This document shows, in pieces, positions 46,901-58,511 of a stretch of 64,000 bases of DNA. Origin of the DNA: Macrophomina tecta (lineage: Eukaryota > Ascomycota > Dothideomycetes > Botryosphaeriales > Botryosphaeriaceae); assembly GCA_024180945.1 (NCBI GenBank), contig JAKSGN010000003.1, positions 558,001 through 622,000 on the forward strand. Reading direction: 5' to 3'. The position numbers were made by a program, and so were the translations under genes. Below the pieces are notes generated by a model, which saw only the letters and a program-made list of their open reading frames with translations, had not been told where the DNA came from and ran no database searches. Positions within the stretch are counted from its first letter, which is position 1. Every line of letters begins with the position of its first letter.

Positions 46901-47795
46901 AAGACTGGAATACCGGTATGGTCTCATCTGCGATGTCTGGACATTATTTATTGACTGGTCTTTTAGGTCGACATGTCCCAATGCCCTCGTGTCGATATGA
47001 TTCGCCCAGACTTCATGGCCAACGGTCCACGCGTCATCGTCGAGAAGAAGGGCGCTGTCTTCCAAGACGAAGACGAGGATGACCTCCTCGATGATGATGA
47101 CGCTGTCGGTGCGCTTGATCCTGATTTCAAGACCTTCCGCTACTATGAAAGCGAGCGCGTTCTCGGCCAGCTCTACCGCGCTATCGACGAGAAGAAAATT
47201 TTCCAGGAGATGCAGCGTTACGCTACCGAGACGAAGAGCCATCTAGGCGGACTCAACCTCATGGACCAAGTATGGGCGTACGTCCTCCGCGAGGCGGCAT
47301 TGATCCAGTGGGACGGCTACAAGCCGCTTGCCCGCAGCATCAAGGAAACGTATGTCGACCAGGCCTACTCCGCTCGAACATTGTCACTGACAAGAATATA
47401 CACACAGCTACGAATCTAACCTCCTGGACATCATGTCCGATTACTCGACGCACTCGCAGTACCCGCTCTCGGAGCTCGAGGTCTTCGGCGGCAACATCAT
47501 CGGCAAGAGCACCGGTGCCCAGAACCGCCGCACCCGTGAGCGCACCATGGAGATGAACGAGCGCTTCGAGCGTGACGTCGCCTTCACCGTCGAGCGCATC
47601 ACCCATGGCGACGACGGCGACCGCGACGAGGCCCTTGCGCGCGCCATCGCTTGCCTGGCCGTCGGCATGACAGAGCCGCGGAAGGTGAGCAAGAGGGTGG
47701 GTGAGTTGCGGAGCTGGAAGTACGTCGCCGCGGCGGTGTGCTTGAGGGAAATTGAGCTGTTTAAGATTCGGTTCGATCCGTTGAATAGGATCTAG
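43972..47795 (+). CDS. RNA-dependent RNA polymerase (RNA-silencing type)
   Basis: Cellular RdRP that makes double-stranded RNA for Dicer in fungal RNA silencing. Four exons: 43972-45853, 45903-46915, 46967-47349 and 47408-47795; introns 49-58 nt; 3666 nt, 1221 aa. An RRM-like N terminus (MDIIVRGIPVQTTESALKTF) precedes the catalytic half. The two-barrel polymerase core is recognisable from FSDGVGKIS, RPSMVKF, and the metal-binding catalytic loop DLDGD at residues 868-872 within LSGGDLDGDLYNV. The C terminus has an acidic stretch (EDEDDLLDDDD) after the catalytic core. The reading frame is intact. I cannot tell from sequence alone whether it belongs with QDE-1, SAD-1 or the third fungal clade. 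Confidence 0.96.
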
Positions 47796-47947
47796 TCAAA
47801 GGCGGAAAGAGGGATGATGAGGAAAGTATATGGAGAGGTATAGGACGGCCTAAATCCCAAGTTTTGCTTTTCCCGCATGTTTTATGAGCATCATGGCGGT
47901 GGCGCTTTCAGTATGGTTTGCACTTCCTTCTGCACAGCACAAATTGG

Positions 47948-47985
<38 letters not shown>

Positions 47986-48186
47986 GATTTCGTTCTTTAA
48001 AAGCTAGGCGCTCACTTGGAAGCGGTCTCCTTTCAAATTGCATTCTGCGGGATCTCGATATTAAATTGTAGCATGCCTTTCTTCCCCAAACCCCCCTTTC
48101 GCGCTGTTCTTCTCAGGTAGCATTTCCGCAGTCTCGAAAATAAATCAGACCTTTCATCTGCGAACCCGGATCCATCACACCACCTC
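47796..48186. other. Convergent 3' flanks with long poly-T
   Basis: Region between two convergent genes, the RdRP (+) and the conserved mitochondrial-type protein (-). It contains a 33-T homopolymer and no gene. Confidence 0.7.
47951..47983. repeat. Poly-T tract, 33 nt
   Basis: Uninterrupted T run, the longest homopolymer in the window, between convergent genes. Confidence 0.9.
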
Positions 48187-49612
48187 TCACACACTCTCAA
48201 TAACATAATCCTGCAGCTGCATCAACGCATGGTGCGCCCCGATCGTCGTCTCCTTCTCCCGTAACACCACCGTCACCTCCCCCCTCCATGCGGACCCCTC
48301 CAGCAACTCCCCCAGCCTCTCTTCCCCCAACAACTCAGCGAGATCGTACACGGGGATCTCTCTCTCGACGACCTCTCCCTGCCCGCCTTCATCTCTCTCC
48401 CCGAACCTCTGCCGGTACTTGATGCTCGGGTACTCTAAGCTGCCGTACAGTACGCCCGGATGCAGCCGCGGGCCTCCTGTCTCCCACGACCCCCACGCCC
48501 GCGGCAACACCGCCTCCTTCAGAGCCCGCCGCGACGCGTCACGGATCTTGACGATGACGTCAACCGCCGCGTCACCGGCGTCGAGCGCGGCTCGGACGCG
48601 CGCTTGCGCCTCGCGGGTCTCGCGTCGGGTGGTGTGGGTCAGGAAGAGCAGCGCGCCGGCGTCCGGGATAGCGGAGAGGCGGGATGAGAGCGTGGTAGCA
48701 GATTCAGAGGAGGGGGATGGGGCTTCTGGTTGTGCAGGGAGCCGCACCAGCATTCCCCCGCCGCCCGAACGTGCGAAGCACCACTGCAGCCGGCGGAAGG
48801 CGGTGGCGCGGAGCAGGGCGAGGATGTGTGTCGGCATGTCGGGGCGCCAGTAAAGGTCTTTGGAGCAGGTGGAGGGGGCCGGCAGTTTGCCTTCGAGGCG
48901 CAGGTTGAGGGCGCTGCGCCAGCGGTTGTTGCGGGTGTGGGTGAGGTGGCGGAGGTGCGGGAGGCGCAGGAGGGTGTAGGCGGCTGGGGGGAGAGAGGAG
49001 AGGACGGGTTTGTTTTTCGAGGAGGCGCTGGGTTGGGCGGCGAGGGCGAGGTGCGTGGGAATGAGGTGAGGGATAGAGGTCGTCGGGTGTGCGTGTGCGT
49101 GGAGGGATACGAGGTGGAAGTTTGGCTGGTGGGTGGCTGTAGAGCGGTCGGTGCGGATGGGCGTGGCGAGGGCGTGGGCTGGGTAGTTTTGGCTTTCGTC
49201 AGTGGGGTTTCTGTGGGTGGGCGAGAGGCCTACCGTAGGGGTTGGTGTAGAGCTTGCGCTGGAAGGGCGTCAGGTCTTCCTTTCTTGTAGGCGCGGGCTT
49301 CTTGGGCTCGGTCCAGCGCTCTCGCGCGGAAAGGGCAATTGGGTCCATAAGTGGCGGGAGGGGCAGCGGCCGAGGTTTGCTGCTGCCATCGCTCATGCGG
49401 TTGCGGAAGGTGATAGAACCATCGTCGGTATACTGGTTCTGCTCGTTGGTGGAGGTGTGTGGTGAGCTCGGAGTAGCTCTGGGGATCTCGGAGTTGCGCG
49501 CAGAGGACTCCGTTGAAGCAGAGCGCCTCAATGGGCGCTCTAAGCAGTGTTTCAGGACATTTTGATTGAGTGGAGCGGACAAGAGGCGCTGGAGCATATG
49601 ATGCGCCTGCAT
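48187..49612 (-). CDS. Conserved fungal protein, probably mitochondrial
   Basis: Two exons, 49612-49234 and 49178-48187, with a 55-nt intron; 456 aa from the ATG at 49612, or 451 aa from the ATG at 49597. The N terminus (MLQRLLSAPLNQNVLKHCLERPLR from the second Met) is basic and amphipathic like a mitochondrial presequence. A motif block PLMDPIALSARERW, then LTPFQRKLYTNPY joined by splicing to AHALATPIRTD, resembles the conserved core of fungal proteins needed for respiratory growth (RRG8-like); I hold this assignment loosely. The C-terminal half is enriched in Arg, Glu and Ala (RREAQARVR, VDVIVKIRDASRRAL, LHPGVLYGSLEYPSIKY). The function is not established here. Confidence 0.75.
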
Positions 49613-49897
49613 AAGCGGAGGGGTGCAGGAAGTTTGGCAGTTGGCGATGCGGGAACACGACAAAAACGCTATGCCCGCGCCAAGGCCGCTTGCTTCATGG
49701 CTACATTCGATGGCTTCTCATACAGGAAGAACTGGTATAAGTACGACAACCTCATGTGAAAATGCATGCTCTGCAAGTTATCAAGCTAGTCTCACTGATT
49801 GTGGCATACGCTATATGTAATATCTATCGTTTCGGCTGCTTCGCCGCATAGCTGACGGTACAATTCATACGCTCGACCCTAGCTCTGCGGGTCAGAT

Positions 49898-50834
49898 TTA
49901 CTCTTCCTTCTTTTCTTCGCTATCCCGCTTATCCAGAATCTTGTCAATCAATCCCATTTCCTTTGCTTCCTCCGCGGACATGAAGTAATCCCGTTCCATA
50001 AGCTTCTCAATCTGATCTAATGTGTGGGGCTTCGTCAAATGTCTTTGGTATATCTTGTTGAGCTGTGTCCGTATCCGGAGGATCTCTTTTGCATGAATTG
50101 CAATGTCTGATGCCTGTCCGAAGTAGCCGCCGCTAGGTTGATGGATCATGATCGAACTGTGTGGTAGACAGGAGCGGTGGCCCGCAGCCCCGCCGCAGAG
50201 AAGCAATGATCCCATGCTTGCCGCCTGACCGACACAAATAGTAGTGACCGGCGATCTGATGTAGGTCATAGTATCGTAAATAGCCAGCCCTATGTATCGT
50301 GAGCATTGCACTGCACAGAACGGCCTTCGGTGCTGCATTGTATACCTGCTGTAACAGAGCCTCCAGGCGAATTGATGTAAAGGTTGATCGGCTTCTCGGG
50401 ATTGTCGGCTTCGAGGAAGAGAAGCTGGGCGACGATCGATGCGGAGACTGTTTCGTTCACTTCACCATTGAGGCAGACGATGCGCTCCTTTCGGTGAAGT
50501 TAGCGCATTGCTCTCAGTCGTGAGCGAAGCTCCTACTTACTTTCAGCAGACGCGAGAAGATATCATCTTCAAAGGCGTCAGTCTAAGCCAGTACAATTTT
50601 CCTCGACTGCCAAACTCACAGGTGTGCCAGCCACCGCCCTACTCAGTCAGCTTCCATCCACGCTTTCGACGACCGAACACATACGACCGTCTCAGTCACG
50701 AAAGGCGTCGGAGTCCATCCTCGCGGTGCGCCTAGCTGTGATTCGCGCGACAATCCGGTAAAGGCACGTAGACCGAGTCTGGCTGACTGCTGAAATCCCG
50801 GGGACCTCAGCGCCCGCGTCAAAAGTAGCGACAT
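49898..50834 (-). CDS. CLPP: Mitochondrial ClpP protease proteolytic subunit
   Basis: Serine peptidase ring of the mitochondrial matrix ClpXP system. Five exons: 50834-50685, 50638-50620 (19 nt), 50566-50541 (26 nt), 50487-50346 and 50289-49898; 729 nt, 242 aa. The N terminus [25 protein letters not shown] is a good mitochondrial presequence. The start of the mature enzyme [25 protein letters not shown] is assembled from exons 1-4. Catalytic Ser137 lies in GQAASMGS and His162 in [11 protein letters not shown]; the catalytic Asp is expected in the [16 protein letters not shown] region. The two micro-exons are required for frame and match the family exactly. The gene is absent from several yeasts, so its presence fits a filamentous ascomycete. 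It is divergent from SMC6. Confidence 0.94.
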
Positions 50835-51036
50835 AGTTGGTAAGGCGAAGTTGAGGGCGACGGCGGCGGAGCTCGGAGGTGCAATGCGAGCTCGGGCGGA
50901 CAAGGTGGAGCTGACGCGAATTCTTGGCGCCGATCCCTCGTCGCGTCGCCCACCCGCCCGCGCGTCTTCTACTCCACATCCACGCCTATCCTCGCTACCT
51001 GGCCCTGATTCTCGACCCCACAATCTTGCGGCCGTC
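50835..51036. promoter_or_regulatory. Bidirectional promoter ClpP / SMC6
   Basis: 202 bp between divergent start codons; no TATA box. A G/C-rich stretch on the ClpP side may hold shared elements. Confidence 0.5.
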
Positions 51037-54000
51037 ATGGTGCCTCTGCCTGGAAAGCGTCATCGGGCGCCGACCGATCTCGAAGATGAAGAGGATTATG
51101 ATTTTGAGAACGAAGGGCCCAGCAATCGCCGCGACTCTGTAAGTATACGGCATGGTTAGGCGTGCACAAACTTGAACGTCACTGACAGTCGCACAGAGGA
51201 AGCGACAGCGTGTATCTACTGCGAGCGAAGAAATCTACGAGGATGGCGACGAGGACACCGTGCTCTCCGATACCCACCAAAACGAAATCGAAGATTTGCT
51301 TGAAAATGGCTACGATTCCGCCTTCTTCAATGACCTTGCAGTCAATCCGGATACTGGCGAAGTGGATGTCGATGGGATCCTCGGCAACGAGACTGCCCGC
51401 ATGGCTGCCCTCAAGAGCATAGTCGAAAAGAGATTCAAACGTTTGGTAGACAACTACCCAGCCGAAAACGCCATTATCGAGGAAGTCAAGTGCGTCAACT
51501 TCATGTGTCACGCCCATCTTACCGTCACTCTCGGGCCTTTGATCAACTTTATTATCGGCCACAACGGAAGCGGGAAGAGTGCTGTCATGACCGCTCTGAC
51601 ACTGTGTCTTGGCGGAAAGGCCACCTCAACGAACCGTGGTGGTAGCCTGAAGAGTTTCATCAAAGAAGGTGAGGATGCCGCCATGCTCGCTGTACGGATT
51701 AAGAACCAGGGTTCTTCTGCCTTCAGGCCCGAACTTTACGGCAAGTCCATCATCGTGGAACGTCACTTCAACAGGAATGGTGCCAGCGGTTTCAAGATCA
51801 AGAATGCCAAGGAAAAGGTCGTCTCTACCAAGAAGATGGACCTTGAGGACATCATCGACGCATTCCAATTGCAGATGGACAATCCTATGAATGTGCTCTC
51901 CCAAGACATGGCCCGTCAATTTCTCAACCACTCGACCCCTAGCGACAAGTACAAGTTCTTTCTCGAGGGAACACAGATCGCAACTCTGGACAGAGATTAC
52001 CGAATCCTGGAGGAGTATCTGAACGAAATTGAAGCCAAAAAGGCCTTGAAGCAGCAGGACACCGAGACTCTGAGGAAGCAGAAGGAAAAGGCGGAAGAAA
52101 AACTCCGTGCATACGGGAGACAGGCACAGCTAGTGGCCAAAAAAAACCTCCTTGAGCGTCAGTATGCTTGGAAGCAGGTTGAAATTGAGGAAGCAAAGGT
52201 TGAGGATGCTGAGCGTGAAATTGCGCGTGCCGAAGCGGAGATTGAACAGAAGACTGCTGAGGTCGAAGCAGCGTCGAACAGCTTCGACCGGGCCGTGCGT
52301 GAATATAAAGCCGCGGAGGAGGAAATCCAAAAGTTGGAGAGAGATAAACGGCCGACTGAGGACCGGCTTGACGAAGCCCAAACGGTGTTCAACAAGGGAA
52401 AAGAGGACTTGCAGGGCGTGATGGCTCAACAGCGCCAGATCAAGTCTGCACTCAAAGGCGACGGCAATATGATCACTCGGATTGAGAATGACATTAGAGA
52501 AGAGAGGCGGCGCCAGGAGGGTGAAAATGGCGGAGAACATGCGCAAAGACTTCAGGAATGGGATGAGGCCAAGGCTAAGGTTAGGGAAAAGCAGGCCGCG
52601 TATGATCAGCTTCGTAACGATATCCCAGCCCTGGAGAACCAGAGGGCTGCAGCACAGGACCACCTCAACGAGTACCAGGCCACTATCGAGGGAAAGCGCG
52701 ATGATGTCTGCCAGCAAGAACAGCACATCCAAGACATCAGACGAAATCAGGGCAAGTGGATGGCCGGATTTGATCAAAATCTCCCTGCTCTACTGCGTGC
52801 TATCGACAGCGAGACACGCTTCCGCACCAAGCCGGTTGGGCCTGTTGGTCGATATGTCCGCCTTTTAAAGCCAGAGTGGTCTGCCATATTGGAGAAATCG
52901 GCCGGAACCCAGCTTAATGCGTTTGTCGTTACCAGCAAGCATGATGAGGGTATACTCAGAGAGCTCATGCGGCGGACGAATTACCCGCGCGATGGACGCA
53001 ACAACACGCCGGTCCTCATCGGTGATCCCAGGCCCCTCGATACCTCGAGGAATGAGCCAGAGCATCACTTGCTTACTTGGGACCGAGCGCTCAAGATCGA
53101 GCACCCCCTCGTTCGCAATCAACTAATCATCAACAATATGATTGATCAAACAGTCCTCATTGAGGACCCTGAAGAGGCGTTTCAATTCGCTTATGGTTCA
53201 AGCTCCGGCGAAAATCAACCACGGCCACAAAATGTCAAGCAGGTCTTCACTATGAGCAGGGACAAAAGAGACGGCACCAGGTACGGATGGGCTTCTTCTG
53301 GAGCGGGACAGCAGGGGCCCATCATGACTCAGAAAGGCCGTCACCCGCGTATGCAAAGCGAGACTGAATCTCAACTCAACGTTGCCAATGAGGAGCTTCG
53401 ACAATACAAGCTTGATTTACAGCAAGCAGAAAACGAATGGCGGCAAAGACAAGAAGCCTTAACACGCGCCAAACAGGCATTGGAAAGATGCAAACGAGAG
53501 TTCCAGACTGCGCGATACGAACATCAAAGTGCGCAAGAGGAAGAGGAGCGGCTGAGAGATATCATTGAGCAAGAAGCGCCTCAAGCTGGCAGGCTTGAAG
53601 AACTTGAACGTCAGCTCCAAGAAGCCAAGGCGGCGAAACAGACGAATACGGAGATGTATGCAGATGCTCAAGCCGAACGTGATAGGATCGATGCGGAGCA
53701 GAAAGAGCGGAAACAGAAAATTGAGCAGATTGGAGCAGAGCTAGCTGAGATCGATACGAAGATCACCAAGGCCGAAATCCGCTTGAACGGGCTGGAAGAA
53801 AAGCGCCTAGCAGCCCTGCACGACAAGAACCAGGCTTTCGAGGCTATAGAGCTGGCACAAGAACAACTTGCTGACTTCCGACGTCAACTTGAGCGGCTGC
53901 AGCAGGATATCGCGACATTTTCTGAACAAGCTCAAGAGGTCGGCGATAGGCCAGAAATCCCGGCTAATGAGACTGTGGAGGGACTGGGCCGGAAATACGA

Positions 54001-54734
54001 GAAATTACAGCAAGAAATTAGCGTTGCTCAACAGCGGTAAGCTTCCCAGCCGGGCATCCTTATGGATGAAGTCCTAACGCTTTAAAGGCTCGGAGGATCA
54101 GAAGACGAGTTGAAGCAAGCACGCTGGCAGGCTTTTGCTGCTTACAAGAATGCCACTAAGGCCGTAACCGACATGGAAACGGCGATACATGTAAGTCATT
54201 CTACAATGGGGGTTGGATACGGTTCTGACTGTAATTTTGCAGGTCCTGAAGCAAGCATTAGTGAGCCGCAGGGTCAGGCTGATTCTGTTCAAGAGGACCA
54301 TTGCCGATCGCTCTAGGATTACCTTTACCTACCTCCTCACGAAGCGCAAGTTCCGTGGCGATTTAAGAATCGACCAGAAGGCAAAGGAGCTTGATCTCAG
54401 TGTCGAGCCAGACATGACGAGGACTGATGCTAGCGGCCGGCAAACGAAGACTCTGTCTGGTGGCGAGAAATCTTTCTCGACAGTCTGCCTCCTGTTGGCG
54501 CTTTGGGATGCAATGGGAGCGCCAACACGATGCTTGGACGAATTCGATGTCTTTATGGACAGCGTCAACCGCGACATTTCGATGAAGATGATCATTGAAG
54601 CCTGTCGGAGCTCAGCATCTCGTCAGTTCCTGTTCATCACTCCGCAGGCAATGGGCAACGTGTCATTAGGCCAGGACGTCAAGATCATCAAGATGAGCGA
54701 TCCAGAGCGAGGTCAGACTACTCTGGCCTTCTGA
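51037..54734 (+). CDS. SMC6: Structural maintenance of chromosomes protein 6
   Basis: ATPase subunit of the nuclear Smc5/6 complex acting in DNA repair and replication-fork stability. Four exons: 51037-51138, 51197-54036, 54088-54190 and 54243-54734; 3537 nt, 1178 aa. An acidic N-terminal tail (DLEDEEDYDFENEGP) precedes the head: Walker A GHNGSGKS at residues 155-162, and the Smc6 block QLQMDNPMNVLSQDMARQFL. Two long coiled coils flank a hinge (about VGRYVRLLKPEW to YGSSSGENQ). The C-terminal head has the ABC signature LSGGEKSFSTV and the Walker B region PTRCLDEFDVFMD with VNRDISMKM. The N-terminal tail was placed by joining the 102-nt first exon to RKRQRVSTASEE. Confidence 0.97.
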
Positions 54735-55556
54735 GGGCCGGGTTTGCGCAAGGTGATGCCAGGCAACCGGGTGGTGTAGATGCAACTCGACTTTGCCAAG
54801 TGGTTCATCAGGGTGTGCGCTTCAAGTAACCGGGTATGGGCGCTTGCTGATTCCCTGTCACTGGAGACAGCTTGGGTGCGACTGACGTGATTGGACGGCG
54901 TTCCGGCGGCGATACTGGCGACTTTCCAGGAGTGCTATGGGCGGCAGGCTGTGCTATTTTGGAGGACAAAGCAAGGGCATCATCCCTCTGCTGTCGGTGA
55001 CTCCGGGCGTTCAAGTCATGCGGAAGAGCGAGGGTTGTTGCGCACCTGTTTTTAGAGCAGCTTTCAGGAAGAATTTAATCATTTGCATGAAGCGGCGCGT
55101 TGCGTCTCGCGGGAGCTGGCCTGGCCGCAAAACGCAGCTTGATCTGCGCAATGCTGGTGGCAGGCCCATGCCGTTTGCAGATGACGGGCTGCAGCACCGT
55201 TCGCTGGTAGTTATGCTTAATTGCAGGAGCACAAGACAGACCGGTCTGGCGTTTGGGGCGTGAGCGACGTGAGAGAGCGGTAAGGCTGGGCTGGGGGAGC
55301 GCAGGGTCAGTGCGCGCGCCCCAGCCAACAGCTCCGCATCCTCCAGCAACGCCGACGACGCTCCCGCCCTCCCACAGCACACAGACCCTCCCACGCCCGC
55401 TCGCTGCCCTCACCGCGCAACTGACGCCGTGCGACGTGATCGCGCACCCTCTACCCGGCTACTGCGCTCGCATATGCGCCACACCCATGCGTGAGCCCTC
55501 CTCGCTCGCCAAGCACACGCCTTCGAGGAGCCCCGACGCTTGAAACGAAGCCCGCC
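54735..55556. other. Intergenic: SMC6 3' flank and F-box gene promoter
   Basis: About 820 bp with no gene. The last 250 bp are C-rich (leader of the F-box protein gene). Short frames on both strands are unsupported. Confidence 0.55.
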
Positions 55557-58511
55557 ATGGACTCCTCGTCCCCGCCCAGTCCAACCATGTCCCAAGGCAC
55601 CATCACGCCCGTCACCCAGGACGAGTCTGTCGCGAGTCGCCCTGCTCTCTCCACTGCAAAGCCTGCGAACGCATCGGCGACTGCTGCCGCTGCCGTCGAC
55701 CACGATCCCGTCTCCAACGGTCAAGCAAGCGCCGAGCCCATGGCAACCGACGCGCAGCGTCCCAAGGAAGCCCTCACCAAGCTTCTGAACGGCAAGGAGA
55801 AGGAATGGACCGCCATCGCAGAGAAGAAGGGCCCCATCCAGCTGCTGGACCTGCCCGTCGACATTCTCAAGGCCATCATTGACCATGTGAGAGCGCACCC
55901 CTGCGAGGCTGCAATGTTGAGCGCTGCTGACCGGCCATAGCTCCCGCACACCAACGACCTGACCTCACTCGCTTTGTGCCATTCGGCACTGCACGCCATC
56001 ACCATACCCCACATCTACGCGCGCTTTGACATTGTCTGGCCCGACAACACTGTCAACGCCGAGCAGCGGTCCGGCGTCGACGCGCTGACCTATGGCCTTG
56101 CAACCCTAGTCATGGGTATGGAGCTGTTCGGCGAATCCCCCGCCCAGCGCATCTACGCGCAGCAGCGCAAGGCCGAGCAAATGCGGAACTCCCCGAGGCG
56201 GGATCCACCCGACGAGCCCTTCCCGATCCCGCGTCGGCGCCATGGCAATCCCTTTGCGGAATACACCAAGAAGTTCTCGCTCGGCAATGGTCCTCCAGAA
56301 TGGGTTCAAGAATATCTCATCACAAAAGAAAGTGGCAAGATGCTAGGCACTCTCGTCGCAACTGCAGTCGCGCGCATGCGGAATCTCGAGACCTTTGTTT
56401 GGGATATGCCCACCGGTGTTCTAAGGGACGTTTGGCTTGCCCTGTCGTCCTTAGCTACCCGCGATGATGGCCACGACTGCAGGCTGGAGCGTCTCTGGAT
56501 CCGGTGGCATGATAATTCCGCTGCCGATCTGACCGCGCCAATCGTTCCGCCTCCGATGCCCGTGAGCCACATTCCGCCGCCCCCTCCTCACGCACATCAC
56601 GTTAGTGGGGTGGCAGCAGCTCCGACGCCAATGGTGGTGCCGGTCATGCACTCCACGGCGGGCTTGCCTGTCCTCGATCGCGTCGAACACCCGACGTTCT
56701 CCGTAATTCCCGCGCTCAAGAGCCTTAGTGTGCTAGACATCGATGAGCTACCCTACCTGGATGAGATGGCAATCCTGATCGGGCGTTCACAGAACAAATT
56801 GAGGGAATTGAGGGTGGGGATTGCGAAGCATGCGCATGATCAAGAGAGAGACTGGGTGACGGCTTGGGAAGGCGATGGCGTTCAGCAAGTGGACCACAGC
56901 ACGCTGTGGACAGCCGCAAGCAAGATTGGCGAAAAGAGGCTGGGAGGCGTTCTGGGAATACTTGTGGGACGGGTGTACAACATGCGACGAAATTCCGAGA
57001 CCGCAGCACAGGCCGAAGCCAGCAGCAGCAGTGCAGATCGTGCCCTTGCGAGCGGTGCTTTGCCTGCCAAAAGCGAGATCAACCTTCCGGAACAACCTGC
57101 TGCGTTGGAACGCGAGCAGGAGACCGGTCCAGTTCCTGAGATTGGACAACCGAGCGTTTTCGGAACCCCGCTTCCTACGTCGCCTGCAACAATTTCCCAC
57201 ACCACTCAGCTTACTGATACGACCAGTTCATCATCAGCCTCAAATGAGCCTCGGAGGCCGTTGCGAAGCCGGGCCAAGGTTGATGTGGAACGTCAAGAAC
57301 GTGAGAAGAACATGGGTCCCACGCTGAGCACTAAATTGAAGCTGGAGACTCTCGAGCTAGAGCGGGTGCCCCTCTCTGTTTCAGTTCTACTGAAAGCTTT
57401 CGATTGGTCCAGACTCACGACCTTGACTCTGCTCAACTGCAGCCACAACGAACAGCTTTGGAAGGCATTACGCAGACAGTTCACTCCCCGGAGCCCGCCA
57501 CAAACCCTCAGTTCTGGATCTCCATCAAAGGCCCATGCCCACCACATTCGGCCCGAGTATAGTTTGAACCTGAAGAAAATCCATACAAACACAGTATCTC
57601 CTTCTCTCATAGCATTCCTCAAGGAGACTTTGGCGCCAAACAGTCTCGAAGTTCTATTCCTCCAGGAAGATCGCACGTATCATTCAACTGTCACCATCGA
57701 CTCAATATTCCGGGGACCCCTCAAACGGCATCGTGCCAGCCTCAAGAAGCTCATGATTGATAGCAGCGAGAAAGGGGCCCTGGACCACGTGCCGACCAAT
57801 ACGAGATGGAAGCGATGGATGCTGAATCGAGAGATCATCACTTTCATGACTAGTGGACGTATGCCAAGTCTCCGTGAGCTTGCTTTTACCATCGACTATC
57901 ATGACTGGGTAAGTGACTGTAAAAATCTCAGTATGTTGTTTGTTTGATTGACCCTGTCGCAGCACTTCTTCCTCCAACGCCTGCCCAATATTCCTACTGT
58001 GCGGTCTCTCTATATTCCGCATATTGCAGAACATGCACACGGCAACAACATTGACCCCCGCGAGCTTGCGTTGCAAATTGTCGATATCATCACCTTGCGT
58101 CCCGAGATTGAAATCTGCTATATGGGAATCGTCAACAAGTGCTTCGAAGTTCTTGAGAACAAAGTGTCAACCAGTTCAATGGGCGGGGCTCAGCCATACG
58201 ACCCCACGGCCGCCAATCCCTCCGCTGCAGCCACTATTCCCGGTGTCGTTGATCCAATGGGCTTTACTGACGATGAGGAAGAGGAAGAGGAAGACGAGGT
58301 CCACGATGAGGACGACCCTGGTGCAGAGGCAGATGAAGACACCGAGGACGAAGATGAAGACGACGACAGTGACGAGTTGGATGACGATGACGACGATGAC
58401 TCATTCATACATAGCGAGGATGGAAACGGAGGGCCGCGGTTGAGGCTTCGTGAGATCTTGTTCTACGACGACAAGGTTGCGATCTTTAAAGCACGGCACG
58501 GCCGACTCTAA
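55557..58511 (+). CDS. F-box protein with leucine-rich-repeat-like body and acidic tail
   Basis: Three exons: 55557-55886, 55941-57908 and 57963-58511; introns 54 nt each; 2847 nt, 948 aa. After a Ser/Pro/Ala-rich N terminus the F-box begins at about residue 92 (IQLLDLPVDILKAIIDH) and continues across the first splice site (LPHTNDLTSLALCHSALH), so it should bind SKP1 in an SCF ubiquitin ligase. The body has repeated leucine-rich segments (LKSLSVLDIDELPYLDEMAIL, RLTTLTLLNCSHNEQLW, SLEVLFLQEDRTYHSTV, MPSLRELAFTIDYHDW). The tail is extremely acidic: between about residues 860 and 920 almost every residue is Asp or Glu. The start ATG lies in GCCATGG. The substrate is unknown. Confidence 0.9.
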
